Shown: one piece after another, positions 16,453-24,131 of the stretch
How positions within the stretch are numbered: the stretch's first letter is position 1
Layout: every line of letters starts with the position of its first letter
From: CAZFLD01 sp964519835
GTDB lineage: Bacteria; Spirochaetota; Spirochaetia; DSM-27196; CAZFLD01
NCBI GenBank assembly: GCA_964519835.1
Contig: CAZFLD010000032.1
Span: 1-45,391 of the forward strand
Length of the DNA: 45,391 nt
Reading direction: 5' to 3'
Position numbers and translations under genes: made by a program
The notes under the pieces: generated by a model
Databases searched by the model: none
What the model saw: only the letters and a program-made list of their open reading frames with translations
Told to the model about the DNA's origin: nothing

Positions 16453-17306
16453 CAGCTCAAACCTCTTCCCGTCATCGTTATAAAGATCTGCTCGAGGGTG
16501 GCCTCTTGGGAGTGAACGGTCTCCGCCTTGCCCGTTGTCAATAGCTCGTTGAGCTTCCGCGCGTCTTCCTCCTTCTCAGGAAAGAGGATCTCCGCGGCGA
16601 GCGCACCGTTGCTCTTGTACTCCACGCGCACCGACTTTTCGCCGTGGGCAAGCTTGAGATTGCGCGGTGTATCTTTGGCGATGATGGCACCCTCGTAGAG
16701 GAAGGCCACCTCATCGCACAATTCGTCGGCCGCGTACATGTTGTGTGTTGTAAGGAAAATCGTGACGCCGGCCGCTTTTTTCTCCAGGATGATCTCTTTG
16801 ATCCGAGCAGACGTTGTTGGATCGAGCCCCGACATCGGTTCGTCCAAGAATAGTATCGAGGGCTTGTTGATTATCGACCGGGCAAAAAGCAGGCGCTGTT
16901 TCATTCCCTTCGAGTATCGGCCGACGCGCTTGCTTGCATCCTGAAGAAGGCCCACCGCGTCAAGCACTCGTAGTGGATCTTCCGTCTCGGTTTTGAACAG
17001 CCCTGAGAAGAACTTCAAGTTCTCGTAGCCGGTCAACTTGCCGTAGAGATTCGGCAGCTCAAACGAGTAGCCGACGGCATTGAAAAAACTCGGTTTGAGG
17101 TCCCGTACGGATAGGCCGTCGTATTGGATGTCTCCGGTCTGGATGGGGAGCAGAGCCGTCATGATGTTTTGCACCGTGCTCTTTCCTGAGCCGCTTGGCC
17201 CCAGGAACCCGAAGATTTTTCCATCAGGAATCTCGAATCCGATGTTCGAAACGGCGTACCGCCCCTTGCCCTCGTAATCATGGCTGAGTTCGCGTACTCT
17301 AATCAC
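16452..17306 (-). CDS. ABC transporter ATP-binding protein
   Basis: The 284-residue ATPase has Walker A GPSGSGKST near residue 40, the signature YSKGMKQRL, Walker B ILFLDEPMSGLDP and the switch His in LTTHNMYAADE. In place of the usual Q-loop glutamine the sequence reads SFELPNLYGKLTGYENL. This Glu-containing variant is characteristic of one exporter subfamily (fluoroquinolone-type annotation) and is probably not a defect. About 70 C-terminal residues form an accessory domain. The GTG start has GGAGG just upstream. It lies 45 bp after the TetR gene and powers the two permeases that follow. Confidence 0.9.
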   Translation of the reverse strand: MIRVRELSHDYEGKGRYAVSNIGFEIPDGKIFGFLGPSGSGKSTVQNIMTALLPIQTGDIQYDGLSVRDLKPSFFNAVGYSFELPNLYGKLTGYENLKFFSGLFKTETEDPLRVLDAVGLLQDASKRVGRYSKGMKQRLLFARSIINKPSILFLDEPMSGLDPTTSARIKEIILEKKAAGVTIFLTTHNMYAADELCDEVAFLYEGAIIAKDTPRNLKLAHGEKSVRVEYKSNGALAAEILFPEKEEDARKLNELLTTGKAETVHSQEATLEQIFITMTGRGLS

Positions 17307-17351
17307 AGTGTTCCTCCGAAAACGATACCGACGGCGAATGCCGGCACGTGC

Positions 17352-17981
17352 CTACTCTGTTGTGTAAATCGCGTGCCGTAGCGCGCCGATTGCCTTATCC
17401 AAGCGCTCCAAAAACTGCCGCTTGAACTCTACGAGATTGTTGTCACCCGCAGGCCGTGTGTAGAGCAGCTCGATCTTTAGTCCGGCGTACACCCACGCGA
17501 TAAGCTGCAAAGCGTCGCCCACCGGCATGCGGAGATTCTCCGTCTCGATGTCCTCCATCCAGCGAAAAAAGATCGCCAAGCTCTCGTCCATCTGCTCGCG
17601 CATATATCGTTCTCTGATTGCCGAGGCATCGGCGTCGAGCATCGAGCTCAACAGATGATAGGCCTGCGGCTCCTCAATCAACATGTCGAGCCCGATCACC
17701 GTGATGTGTCTGAGCCGGGAAAGAATCTCCCGGGGCCACTCCTTTGCTCCCGCCTCTAGACGTTCGACAAGCCTTCCCGCGGCCAAATCGACCGTGTGGG
17801 CAAAAAGATCCTCTTTACCGTCGAAGTAGTAGAAGAGGCTCCCTTTCGAGATGCCCGCGGCTTTTACAATGTTGTTGGTCGAGGCCACCCGCAGGCCGTG
17901 CTCAACAAACTCCGCAGTAGCCGCCGCGGAAATCTCAGCTTGCTTGTCTTTGTCGAGGCGGAAAAACGCCTCCTTCGGCAT
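17352..17981 (-). CDS. TetR-family transcriptional regulator
   Basis: The 209-residue protein has the N-terminal TetR DNA-binding domain, with KDKQAEISAAATAEFVEHG and the helix-turn-helix TNNIVKAAGISKGSLFYYFDGKEDLFAH, followed by an all-helical ligand domain. Its ATG directly follows the stop of the small membrane protein (TAAATG), so the two are coupled. It lies in the exporter operon, and two palindromes overlap the operon promoter, so autorepression lifted by the exported compound is the likely mode; this is inference from the family and the operators. Confidence 0.9.
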   Translation of the reverse strand: MPKEAFFRLDKDKQAEISAAATAEFVEHGLRVASTNNIVKAAGISKGSLFYYFDGKEDLFAHTVDLAAGRLVERLEAGAKEWPREILSRLRHITVIGLDMLIEEPQAYHLLSSMLDADASAIRERYMREQMDESLAIFFRWMEDIETENLRMPVGDALQLIAWVYAGLKIELLYTRPAGDNNLVEFKRQFLERLDKAIGALRHAIYTTE

Positions 17982-18107
17982 TTACTCGTCTTCGATGGGT
18001 TGCTGATTCTCCCGGCGCTTTTTTAACCACGCACCGCTCACTCTCACCTTGACAAAGCCGAGGAGGATGATTCCCGCAACGATCAAAACCCAATGCCACC
18101 ACTGCAT
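17982..18107 (-). CDS. Small single-TM membrane protein, first gene of the exporter operon
   Basis: The 41-residue protein begins MQWWHWVLIVAG, spans the membrane once (about residues 5-20) and ends in a basic, polar tail. The start at 18107 is fixed by AAGGAG seven bases upstream; a longer frame upstream would run through the operators. It is the first gene after the promoter, before the TetR gene. Homologues of such mini-proteins are often missed. A role in membrane assembly or tuning of the exporter is possible but unproven. Confidence 0.7.
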   Translation of the reverse strand: MQWWHWVLIVAGIILLGFVKVRVSGAWLKKRRENQQPIEDE

Positions 18108-18118
18108 ACACGTCTCCT

Positions 18119-18175
18119 TTGACCACCTGGTCAATCCATACATCGGAATGTAGCACGCTTCGACCACCTGGTCAA
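18119..18175 (-). promoter_or_regulatory. Exporter operon promoter with two TetR-type operators
   Basis: Two copies of GACCACCTGGTC lie at 18121-18132 and 18162-18173; with flanks they read TTGACCACCTGGTCAA (18119-18134) and TCGACCACCTGGTCAA (18160-18175). On the minus strand the distal copy contains the -35 TTGACC (18170-18175), 17 bp before the -10 TACATT (18147-18152). The proximal copy covers the early leader, just before the ribosome binding site. This is a typical TetR autoregulatory layout. Confidence 0.85.
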
Positions 18176-18183
18176 TATTGTTC

Positions 18184-18240
18184 GCCGGTTTTTTTGCCGG
18201 TTTTTTTGCCGGTTGTTTGCCGGTTGTTTGCCGGTTGTTT
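18184..18240. repeat. Short tandem array of GCCGGTT-type units
   Basis: Two 12-bp units GCCGGTTTTTTT (18184-18195, 18196-18207) are followed by three 11-bp units GCCGGTTGTTT (18208-18218, 18219-18229, 18230-18240). The array sits 9 bp upstream of the TetR operators and about 75 bp before the ferredoxin promoter. Homopolymer T runs make it prone to slippage. Confidence 0.85.
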
Positions 18241-18316
18241 GCCGAGTGATGCCGCGACAGCGGTGGACATCCGACGCCCTGACTGGACCGTGCCCCAGCC
18301 GCAAAAAGGCGTCCCC

Positions 18317-18345
18317 TTGACGGCGCTGCCTTCGCGGCGTAGGAT
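18317..18345 (+). promoter_or_regulatory. Ferredoxin promoter
   Basis: TTGACG (18317-18322), an exact 17-bp spacer and TAGGAT (18340-18345) form a sigma-70-type promoter, giving a leader of about 43 bases before the ATG at 18395. Confidence 0.65.
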
Positions 18346-18394
18346 AAAAGAAATCCCCAAGAGTCCTATCTCTAGCGTTACCAGGAGGTGTCAA

Positions 18395-18580
18395 ATGAAG
18401 ACTAAGGTAGATGCCGACGTCTGCACCGGCTGTGAGCTCTGCACTACGCAGGTGCCTGAGGTATTCAGCATGGGCGACGAAGTCGCCGAAGTAATTGTGG
18501 ACGAGGTTCCCGCGAATCTCGAAGGCGCGGTCAAAGAAGCCGCGGATGCGTGTCCCGTCGAGGCAATTTCGGTCAGCTAA
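18395..18580 (+). CDS. Single-cluster [4Fe-4S] ferredoxin
   Basis: The 61-residue protein has the four ligands for one [4Fe-4S] cluster: C10, C13 and C16 in DVCTGCELC and C53 in DACPVEAI. It is the small monocluster type seen in thermophiles and anaerobes, a soluble electron carrier. AGGAGG at 18383-18388 and the ATG at 18395 set the start; a clear promoter and terminator flank it, so it is a one-gene unit. Its electron partner is not evident from the neighbours; the Fe-S fusion enzyme at 7744-9591 is one candidate in the window. Confidence 0.93.
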   Translation: MKTKVDADVCTGCELCTTQVPEVFSMGDEVAEVIVDEVPANLEGAVKEAADACPVEAISVS

Positions 18581-18587
18581 TCACCAT

Positions 18588-18615
18588 GCCGGCGGCTTGT
18601 CCGTCGGCGCTTTTT
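18588..18615 (+). terminator. Rho-independent terminator after ferredoxin
   Basis: GCCGGCGG (18588-18595) pairs with CCGTCGGC (18601-18608), with one G-T pair and a five-base loop, followed by GCTTTTT. Confidence 0.8.
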
Positions 18616-18662
18616 CGTCCTCTCTTTTAATACGTCGCAATCGTTCCGATACTTAGTGCAAG

Positions 18663-19157
18663 ATGGTGCGGCGCTTAGTTGCCTTCACATTTCTAACAAC
18701 CGCTATTGCCGCGGCTCTCTCGGGCCAGTACACCGTGCCGCCTATGGGCTCGTCGCCGCTTCACGTGGCCACGGCACGGGGCATAACCGAAATCGTTGAG
18801 CTGCTCTTGCAAAACGGAGCCGATCCAAATCAGCGCGACATACTCGGCCGGGCCCCTCTTCACTATGCCGGCAGATTCCTGGATATCGCCGAGCTTCTGG
18901 TGGCGGCGGGTGCCGACGTAAACGTGCGTGACCGGTTTGACGAGACCCCTTTGTATCGGTCGGTCGCGAACCAGGCCATGGTGCGGTTTCTCCTCGAGTC
19001 CGGGGCCCGTGTGGGTGTTCGCAATCACGTGGGGGATACCGCCCTCGATCGGGCTTTGCGCCTGCGGCTCCTGCCCCGAACAGTCGATACAATCCGACTA
19101 CTCATCCAAGCACAAGGTGGAGCCGGCGACTCGCCGCCGGTGGGCGACGCACAGTGA
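18663..19157 (+). CDS. Secreted ankyrin-repeat protein
   Basis: The 164-residue protein starts with a signal peptide (residues 1-21). Ankyrin repeats follow: SSPLHVATARGITEIVELLL, GRAPLHYAGRFLDIAELLV, ETPLYRSVANQAMVRFLL and GDTALDRALRLRLLP. The stretch is about four repeats long, too short for a large scaffold but enough to bind a partner in the periplasm. There is no Shine-Dalgarno; TACTTA at 18650-18655 lies seven bases before the ATG, so a leaderless message is possible. Partner unknown. Confidence 0.85.
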   Translation: MVRRLVAFTFLTTAIAAALSGQYTVPPMGSSPLHVATARGITEIVELLLQNGADPNQRDILGRAPLHYAGRFLDIAELLVAAGADVNVRDRFDETPLYRSVANQAMVRFLLESGARVGVRNHVGDTALDRALRLRLLPRTVDTIRLLIQAQGGAGDSPPVGDAQ

Positions 19158-19255
19158 GTCCAAAAGAGCTAACCTCGCGGGATTGCTGGGTCGATCACGC
19201 CCTACGGCCCTGCCCACTTCCTGATCGTCTGTCCGCTTCCTGATAGAATACACGA

Positions 19256-20134
19256 GTGAAATGCCAAGGTTTTTGGGGGTTTCTCGCGGTTGGCCTGATT
19301 GCGTTAGCGCTGACACGGTGTATCGCTCCGGAACGTGTCGACTTATCCGGCGAGACGCTGCGGGTAGGCACGTTTAACCTCCACTATCTGTCCGAACGGG
19401 TCCCGGAGATGGCGTGGGAGCCACGGAAGCGCGCCGTCAAGGAAGTCTTGGAAGCCGGCGATGCCGATCTTGTTACGTTCCAGGAAACGGAAACCCATGT
19501 TCATGGCCACCTCAACAACGAGAACATCCAACTCGACTATTTGATGACCGAGTTTCCGCGTTACGAGTTTGTCGCGGTTGGGGAGCCCGAGTCGTTTCCG
19601 TCGACTCAGCCAATGATGTATCGGCCTGATCGTTTGACCGTCCAAGAGCAGGGCTTTTTCTTCTTCTCGGATACGCCCGACACCATCTACTCGCGGTCGT
19701 GGGACGGCGGGTTTCCCGCGTTTTGCTCTTGGGTCAGGTTTATCGACGAGCGCGTCGGAGTAGCTCTGCTTGTCTTTAACGTGCACTTCGATTCTCGCAG
19801 TGCCGGCAATCGTATTAAGGCGGCGGAGTTGGTCGTGGAGCGTATAGAGAGCATGGCGCAACCCAACGATGCGGTGATCGTTCTTGGAGATTTCAACGGA
19901 CCGTGGTTTTTTGCCGCCCTACAGACGCTTGCCGACGCGGATCTCTCGATCGCGCCGCCGCAAGGGTCCACGTTTCACTTCAATGTCGGACTCGATTTGC
20001 TCCCGGCGATCGATCACGTTCTTGCGGGGCGTGGGCTCACGCCTTCGTCCGCCGAGGTGGCTCGTGAGAAGTTCGACGACACCTGGCCGAGTGACCACTA
20101 CCCGGTGTTTGTGGATCTGTATTGGCACGAGTAG
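19256..20134 (+). CDS. Exported endonuclease/exonuclease/phosphatase-family protein
   Basis: The 292-residue protein has an N-terminal hydrophobic segment ending in a cysteine (LALTRC, not a canonical lipobox because Arg precedes Cys), then the EEP fold. Landmarks are RVGTFNLHYLSE (catalytic Asn), DLVTFQETETH (metal-binding Glu), NVHFDSRSAGNR, VLGDFNGPWFF (Asp/Asn pair) and TWPSDHYPVFVDL (catalytic Asp-His). All expected catalytic residues are present, so it should be an active Mg-dependent phosphodiesterase acting outside the cytoplasm on a nucleic acid, sphingomyelin-like or other phosphodiester; the substrate cannot be told. The GTG start has no Shine-Dalgarno; TAGAAT is six bases upstream. 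Confidence 0.87.
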   Translation: MKCQGFWGFLAVGLIALALTRCIAPERVDLSGETLRVGTFNLHYLSERVPEMAWEPRKRAVKEVLEAGDADLVTFQETETHVHGHLNNENIQLDYLMTEFPRYEFVAVGEPESFPSTQPMMYRPDRLTVQEQGFFFFSDTPDTIYSRSWDGGFPAFCSWVRFIDERVGVALLVFNVHFDSRSAGNRIKAAELVVERIESMAQPNDAVIVLGDFNGPWFFAALQTLADADLSIAPPQGSTFHFNVGLDLLPAIDHVLAGRGLTPSSAEVAREKFDDTWPSDHYPVFVDLYWHE

Positions 20135-20364
20135 GGTCGCGCCTCGCACGCCCACAAGCCGCTGCCGGAATGTGCAAAAACTCTATCCAGCAGTTGTTTT
20201 CCGCTCAATAAGCATAATAAATCGGTCAGAATTTGACGGCTGAGCGTACCTGCGATACGTTCCACCCCAACAGGTTCCACGGCGGGAACACTAACGGAGA
20301 AATAATTGAGAAAAAAACTCAATTTTATCCAGAGTCCGCCGATAATTAGACCGGAGGTAAAAAT

Positions 20365-20847
20365 ATGCAGAAGAAAACCCTAATCATCGCTATTGTTATG
20401 ATTGTCGCCGCGTTTGCGCCCCTGTTCGCCCAGTCGGACACCGGCAGCATCACCCTGAGCGGCACGGTGCCCGCCCTTGCCGAGATCACCATCACGCCGA
20501 TCTCCGGCCACGATACGTTGGATCTGACCACGAGTCAGACTGACCTGGCGGTCGCTACGGTCAATGAGAAAAGTAACGTGACCACGGGCTACACCGTCAC
20601 CTTGGATTCCGCCAATAGCGGTGAGTTTGTTGGTAACGACTCGGGGAACTCCGACACGCTTGCGTACACCATCAGTTACGACGGATCGGTGGTCACACTC
20701 AGCTCGGGTTCCGCTACCGTTACAACCGCCAGTGGCCGTACCGCCGCGTCCGGTGTGGACAAGACGTTGGCTGTTTCGTTCACGGGTACGTTCTTGAATG
20801 CGGACACCTACACGGATACCATTACGTTGACGATCTCGGCGCCCTAG
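20365..20847 (+). CDS. Major pilus subunit-like secreted protein (spore-coat-U-like fold)
   Basis: The 160-residue protein has a signal peptide (residues 1-22, ending FAQ) and a beta-rich, Thr/Ser/Gly-rich mature part with no cysteine. Typical segments are NVTTGYTVTLDSANSGEF near residue 72, TLAYTISYDGS and TFLNADTYTDTITLTISAP at the end, which resemble subunits of archaic chaperone-usher pili. CGGAGGT precedes the start at 20352-20358. A terminator separates it from the chaperone gene, so it can be made in excess over assembly factors, as expected of a major subunit. The gene is read together with the chaperone, usher and second subunit that follow. Confidence 0.75.
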   Translation: MQKKTLIIAIVMIVAAFAPLFAQSDTGSITLSGTVPALAEITITPISGHDTLDLTTSQTDLAVATVNEKSNVTTGYTVTLDSANSGEFVGNDSGNSDTLAYTISYDGSVVTLSSGSATVTTASGRTAASGVDKTLAVSFTGTFLNADTYTDTITLTISAP

Positions 20848-20874
20848 TACCGGTCCCACAAGACAATTCGGTAG

Positions 20875-20908
20875 AAAAAAAAGGGCGGCGGAAATGCCGC
20901 CCTTTTTT
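20875..20908 (+). terminator. Terminator/attenuator between major subunit and chaperone genes
   Basis: GGGCGGC (20883-20889) pairs with GCCGCCC (20896-20902) around GGAAAT and is flanked by an A-run and a T-run (20903-20908). The A8/T6 flanks allow it to act on either strand. Partial read-through would give less chaperone-usher mRNA than subunit mRNA. Confidence 0.9.
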
Positions 20909-20929
20909 GCATCCGAGTGGATAATAGAG

Positions 20930-21682
20930 ATGAAGACAAAGCACCTGTCCGTAATCGGTTTGCTACTCGTCTTGTTCGCTCTACCGGCGTATGGCTTTAA
21001 CTTTTCGCCAATCGTGGCGGATTTCGAGCCGAGCGGACCGGGCGCTAGGCAGACGTTTCGCCTGACAAATCCAAACGCCGACTCCATCCCGGTCGAGATA
21101 ACCGTCTTTGAGCGCCGTATGACCGTGGACGGTCAGGACGTACTCGAGCCGAGTGACGATTTTGTCGTCTTCCCCACCCAGGCAATCCTGGCGGCCGAGT
21201 CTTCGCGGGTGGTGCGTGTACAGTATGTCGGCCCGGCGGACATCAACACTGAAAAGGCGTACCGGATTATCGCGGAGCAACTGCCGGTCGACCTCGAGGC
21301 GTTGGAAGAGGGAACGGCGCGGCTTAATCTTCTTTTTCGATACGTCGGCTCGATGTACGTGGTGCCGACCAACGCCGCCTCGGACGTAGTGATTGAGTCC
21401 GTGGAACGAGTGGATGTCGAGGGAATACTGTCTCTGGCCATCGTGCTTCACAACCATGGGAACGCGCATGCTATCCTCGAAGATCTTGTTGTTGAGCTTT
21501 CCACACGTCCCTTTGCGTCAACCGACGGGGTTGTGCGCCTCGACGGCGATGAGCTCGAAGGCATGCGCAATCAAAACGTTCTGGCCGGCCACACGCGACG
21601 CTTTGTGCTTCCACTCCCGACCGAGCTTGCATTGACCTCGGGAAGACTCAATGCACGGATGTCTTATTCGCCCACGCGATAG
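20930..21682 (+). CDS. Periplasmic pilus chaperone (PapD-like)
   Basis: The 250-residue protein has a signal peptide (residues 1-22, ending AYG) and two immunoglobulin-like domains of the PapD type. The G1-strand and following core are recognisable as VVFPTQAILAAESSRVVRVQYVGP, then KAYRIIAEQLPVDLE, then LLFRYVGSMYVVPT. Such chaperones fold pilus subunits by donor-strand complementation and hand them to the usher. ATG at 20930 is chosen because the upstream in-frame ATG lies inside the terminator hairpin. The end overlaps the usher start by 32 bases. Confidence 0.85.
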   Translation: MKTKHLSVIGLLLVLFALPAYGFNFSPIVADFEPSGPGARQTFRLTNPNADSIPVEITVFERRMTVDGQDVLEPSDDFVVFPTQAILAAESSRVVRVQYVGPADINTEKAYRIIAEQLPVDLEALEEGTARLNLLFRYVGSMYVVPTNAASDVVIESVERVDVEGILSLAIVLHNHGNAHAILEDLVVELSTRPFASTDGVVRLDGDELEGMRNQNVLAGHTRRFVLPLPTELALTSGRLNARMSYSPTR

Positions 21683-24131
21683 GACCATTCTTTTCTTTTC
21701 CATCCTCGTCTTCGTGGGAAGTCTGTCCGTGGGTGCCCAGAACTCGACGGCGGAGGGCGACGAACGTCCGCAGACACTTTCCCTTGTCATGCCCGTAACG
21801 GTGCGAGAAGCGGGAACAATAGAAGCGCCGGTGCGCTTGACCCCTGAAGGAAATGCGGTGGCGGTGGAATGGGATGCGATCGAGCCCTTGGTTGCCACGC
21901 TCGTGGAGGGCCGACGTATTGCCGAAGTCGTCGGGCTCGAGTCAGAAGACGGATTTGTGACGTTTCCGGATCTCCGTTCGCTCGGATTTGTGGTCCGGTA
22001 CAACGAAGAGCAGGTGGCGGTCTCGATTGAAACGCCTGCGCGGCTCCGGGAAGTGCGGACGATCCCGATCCGGCCGTCACGTACAATACCAGCGGATTAC
22101 ATCGAACGTGCGGATGTGTCGGGCTACCTCAACCTCGCCGTGGCGAGCGGCTTCCAGACGGAAGCCGGCGTGCTTGCCGTACCGGTATCGGTGGAAGTGG
22201 AGCCGGTTGTTTCCATTCTTGGTGTCGTGGCCGAGGCCCAGCTCTCCTACCGTTATGACGGGGGACACATCTTCGAAATAGACGATGTCCGGCTTACCTA
22301 CGATGATCGCGACCACAAGCTTCGGGCCACCGCCGGAGAGGTGCACTACCAGCCGGCGCCGTTTGGTTCCGCGCCTACGATGTGGGGGCTTGCAGTTTCA
22401 CGATTGCCGGGTCTTTATGAGCTCGAGACCGTACCGATACCGGCGGCCGTCGATTTTCTTGTTGACGAGGATTCGGACGTACGGTTTTCCCTCAACGGAA
22501 AGGTACTCGATGAAACGAGTCTCGGCCGGGGGCGATATCGGGTTATCAACTTTCCCCTTGGCTCTGGCATCAACGAGATCACCGTGCGTGGTGCGGGCGA
22601 CCCGATTGTTGTGAACTATCCCTACGATGCCCGGCTCCTGCCCGCCGGCGAGTACGAATTCTCGTACGCCTTTGGTCTCCGAGATGCCAACCCGGCGTCG
22701 ATTGTCGCAAGCATCAGACATGGAATTGGCCTGACACCACAGCTGACGATCTCCACGGGTCTCCAAGCCGACTTCTCCACGGTCCACGCGGGCGCGGGCG
22801 CCCTTTGGGCCACCGATATCGGCACGTTTGGTCTCGACGTTGGCGGCGGGCACTTTGGCGGATCAGGTTTCGACGGCGCCGTTCGGTTTGGCTATCAGCT
22901 CGCCTACCTGCCGCAGCCATTTCTACCCGTTGTCGGGGCAAATGTGCAGTATCTCGGTCCCGCCTTTACCCCGCTTGTTTCAGACGCCGAGAATACCTTT
23001 CCATGGACGTTTTCCGCGTCCGTTGCCCAGGCGCTTCCTGCCGGTATGTCCGTGAACCTAAACGGGCGCCTGCGGGCGAGTTTTTCACGCGACGTGTTTG
23101 TGCCGGAGATTCGCGTGTCTTTGCGCGCGCCGCTGCCCGAGCGAACCACGCTAACCGGTCGTCTTGGCATCGTCTTCGGAGGCGACGGCAATCCGGAGTT
23201 TTCCGGCACTATTACTCTCAGTTCGGCGGCGGTTCGGCAAACAACGGTGACGGTCCGCCATGACTTCTCCGACGCCACGGAGAATGTAAGCGCATTTTAC
23301 TCGCCCCAGCTAAACGTCGGAGCGCTGTCGGTTGGGCTCGGAATCTCAGGAATGCCTTTTACTACCTCGGAGGACGGCAGGTTTAGTTTCCGAAGCTTCT
23401 ACCGTAACCCGCGGGTGCAAACAAATGCGGCCTACGAGATGTGGTCCGCCCCCGAGGAGCCGGATTCCCCGGCCCCGAACGGTCCTGCCCCAGACGGTCC
23501 TGGCCCAGACGGTGCGGCGGCCAATCACCGCTTGCTTGTCGACGCGGCTACCGCGCTTGTATTCGCGGGCGGCTACTTCGGGTGGTCGCGGCCTATCCAG
23601 AACAGCTTTGCGCTTATCGTTCCCCAAGAAGAGCTCTCCAACGACGTGTTCCTGGTCGACCAAGTTGGGGACACACACGCGGGCAGCACCGCGATACTAA
23701 ACCACGCAGTGGTTCCAAACCTCGGATTACACACGCCGCGGCGCGTTGAAGTAATCGGCCCCGACCTGGAGCTCGGCCGTCAACTCGATCAGACCGAGTT
23801 CGACCTGCTTTCAGGGTACCGAACCGGGACGTTGATCCGCATTACCTCCGATTCGCGTGTGTTTGTCTCAGGCCGATTTGTGGACAGTGATGGCAAACCC
23901 CTCTCCCTTCGCGCAGGCTACGTGCTTAGCGAGGGAGATCCTGATGTTCGCATCGAGTACTTTACCAACCGGGCGGGAGAGTTCTACATCTACGGACTTG
24001 CGCCGGGCAACTACGAGCTGTATCTGAGCGGTATGGACGAGATCGGGGTCTTTGGCATTGGCCGCGAGGAGTCCGGCGAGGTGGACTTAGGCGATGTGGA
24101 GCTTGGACAAACGGAGGAGGACTCTCCATGA
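21651..24131 (+). CDS. Outer-membrane usher-like protein for pilus assembly
   Basis: The 826-residue protein has a hydrophobic export signal near residues 12-29, an N-terminal domain (about 30-150), a long beta-barrel region and an inserted plug-like domain recognised by RFSLNGKVLDETSLGRGRYR followed by a short INEITV strand. The C-terminal ~100 residues form a carboxypeptidase-regulatory-like beta domain (VFVSGRFVDSDGKPL to NYELYL). This is the FimD/PapC usher plan, though divergent: I recognise the order and plug motif rather than strong identity. A Pro/Asp/Gly-rich linker lies near residues 600-625. Ushers form the outer-membrane pore through which the chaperone-bound subunits are polymerised. 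The stop overlaps the next start (ATGA at 24128). Confidence 0.75.
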   Translation: MHGCLIRPRDRTILFFSILVFVGSLSVGAQNSTAEGDERPQTLSLVMPVTVREAGTIEAPVRLTPEGNAVAVEWDAIEPLVATLVEGRRIAEVVGLESEDGFVTFPDLRSLGFVVRYNEEQVAVSIETPARLREVRTIPIRPSRTIPADYIERADVSGYLNLAVASGFQTEAGVLAVPVSVEVEPVVSILGVVAEAQLSYRYDGGHIFEIDDVRLTYDDRDHKLRATAGEVHYQPAPFGSAPTMWGLAVSRLPGLYELETVPIPAAVDFLVDEDSDVRFSLNGKVLDETSLGRGRYRVINFPLGSGINEITVRGAGDPIVVNYPYDARLLPAGEYEFSYAFGLRDANPASIVASIRHGIGLTPQLTISTGLQADFSTVHAGAGALWATDIGTFGLDVGGGHFGGSGFDGAVRFGYQLAYLPQPFLPVVGANVQYLGPAFTPLVSDAENTFPWTFSASVAQALPAGMSVNLNGRLRASFSRDVFVPEIRVSLRAPLPERTTLTGRLGIVFGGDGNPEFSGTITLSSAAVRQTTVTVRHDFSDATENVSAFYSPQLNVGALSVGLGISGMPFTTSEDGRFSFRSFYRNPRVQTNAAYEMWSAPEEPDSPAPNGPAPDGPGPDGAAANHRLLVDAATALVFAGGYFGWSRPIQNSFALIVPQEELSNDVFLVDQVGDTHAGSTAILNHAVVPNLGLHTPRRVEVIGPDLELGRQLDQTEFDLLSGYRTGTLIRITSDSRVFVSGRFVDSDGKPLSLRAGYVLSEGDPDVRIEYFTNRAGEFYIYGLAPGNYELYLSGMDEIGVFGIGREESGEVDLGDVELGQTEEDSP

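Noticed and set aside
18184..18240. CRISPR-like short repeats
   Set aside because: Units are 11-12 bp and directly adjacent with no spacers; this is a simple tandem array.
20305..20325. AATTGAG/CTCAATT hairpin as a terminator upstream of the pilus subunit gene
   Set aside because: Only a 7-bp AT-rich stem with an A-loop and a short T-run; too weak, and it lies in a probable leader.
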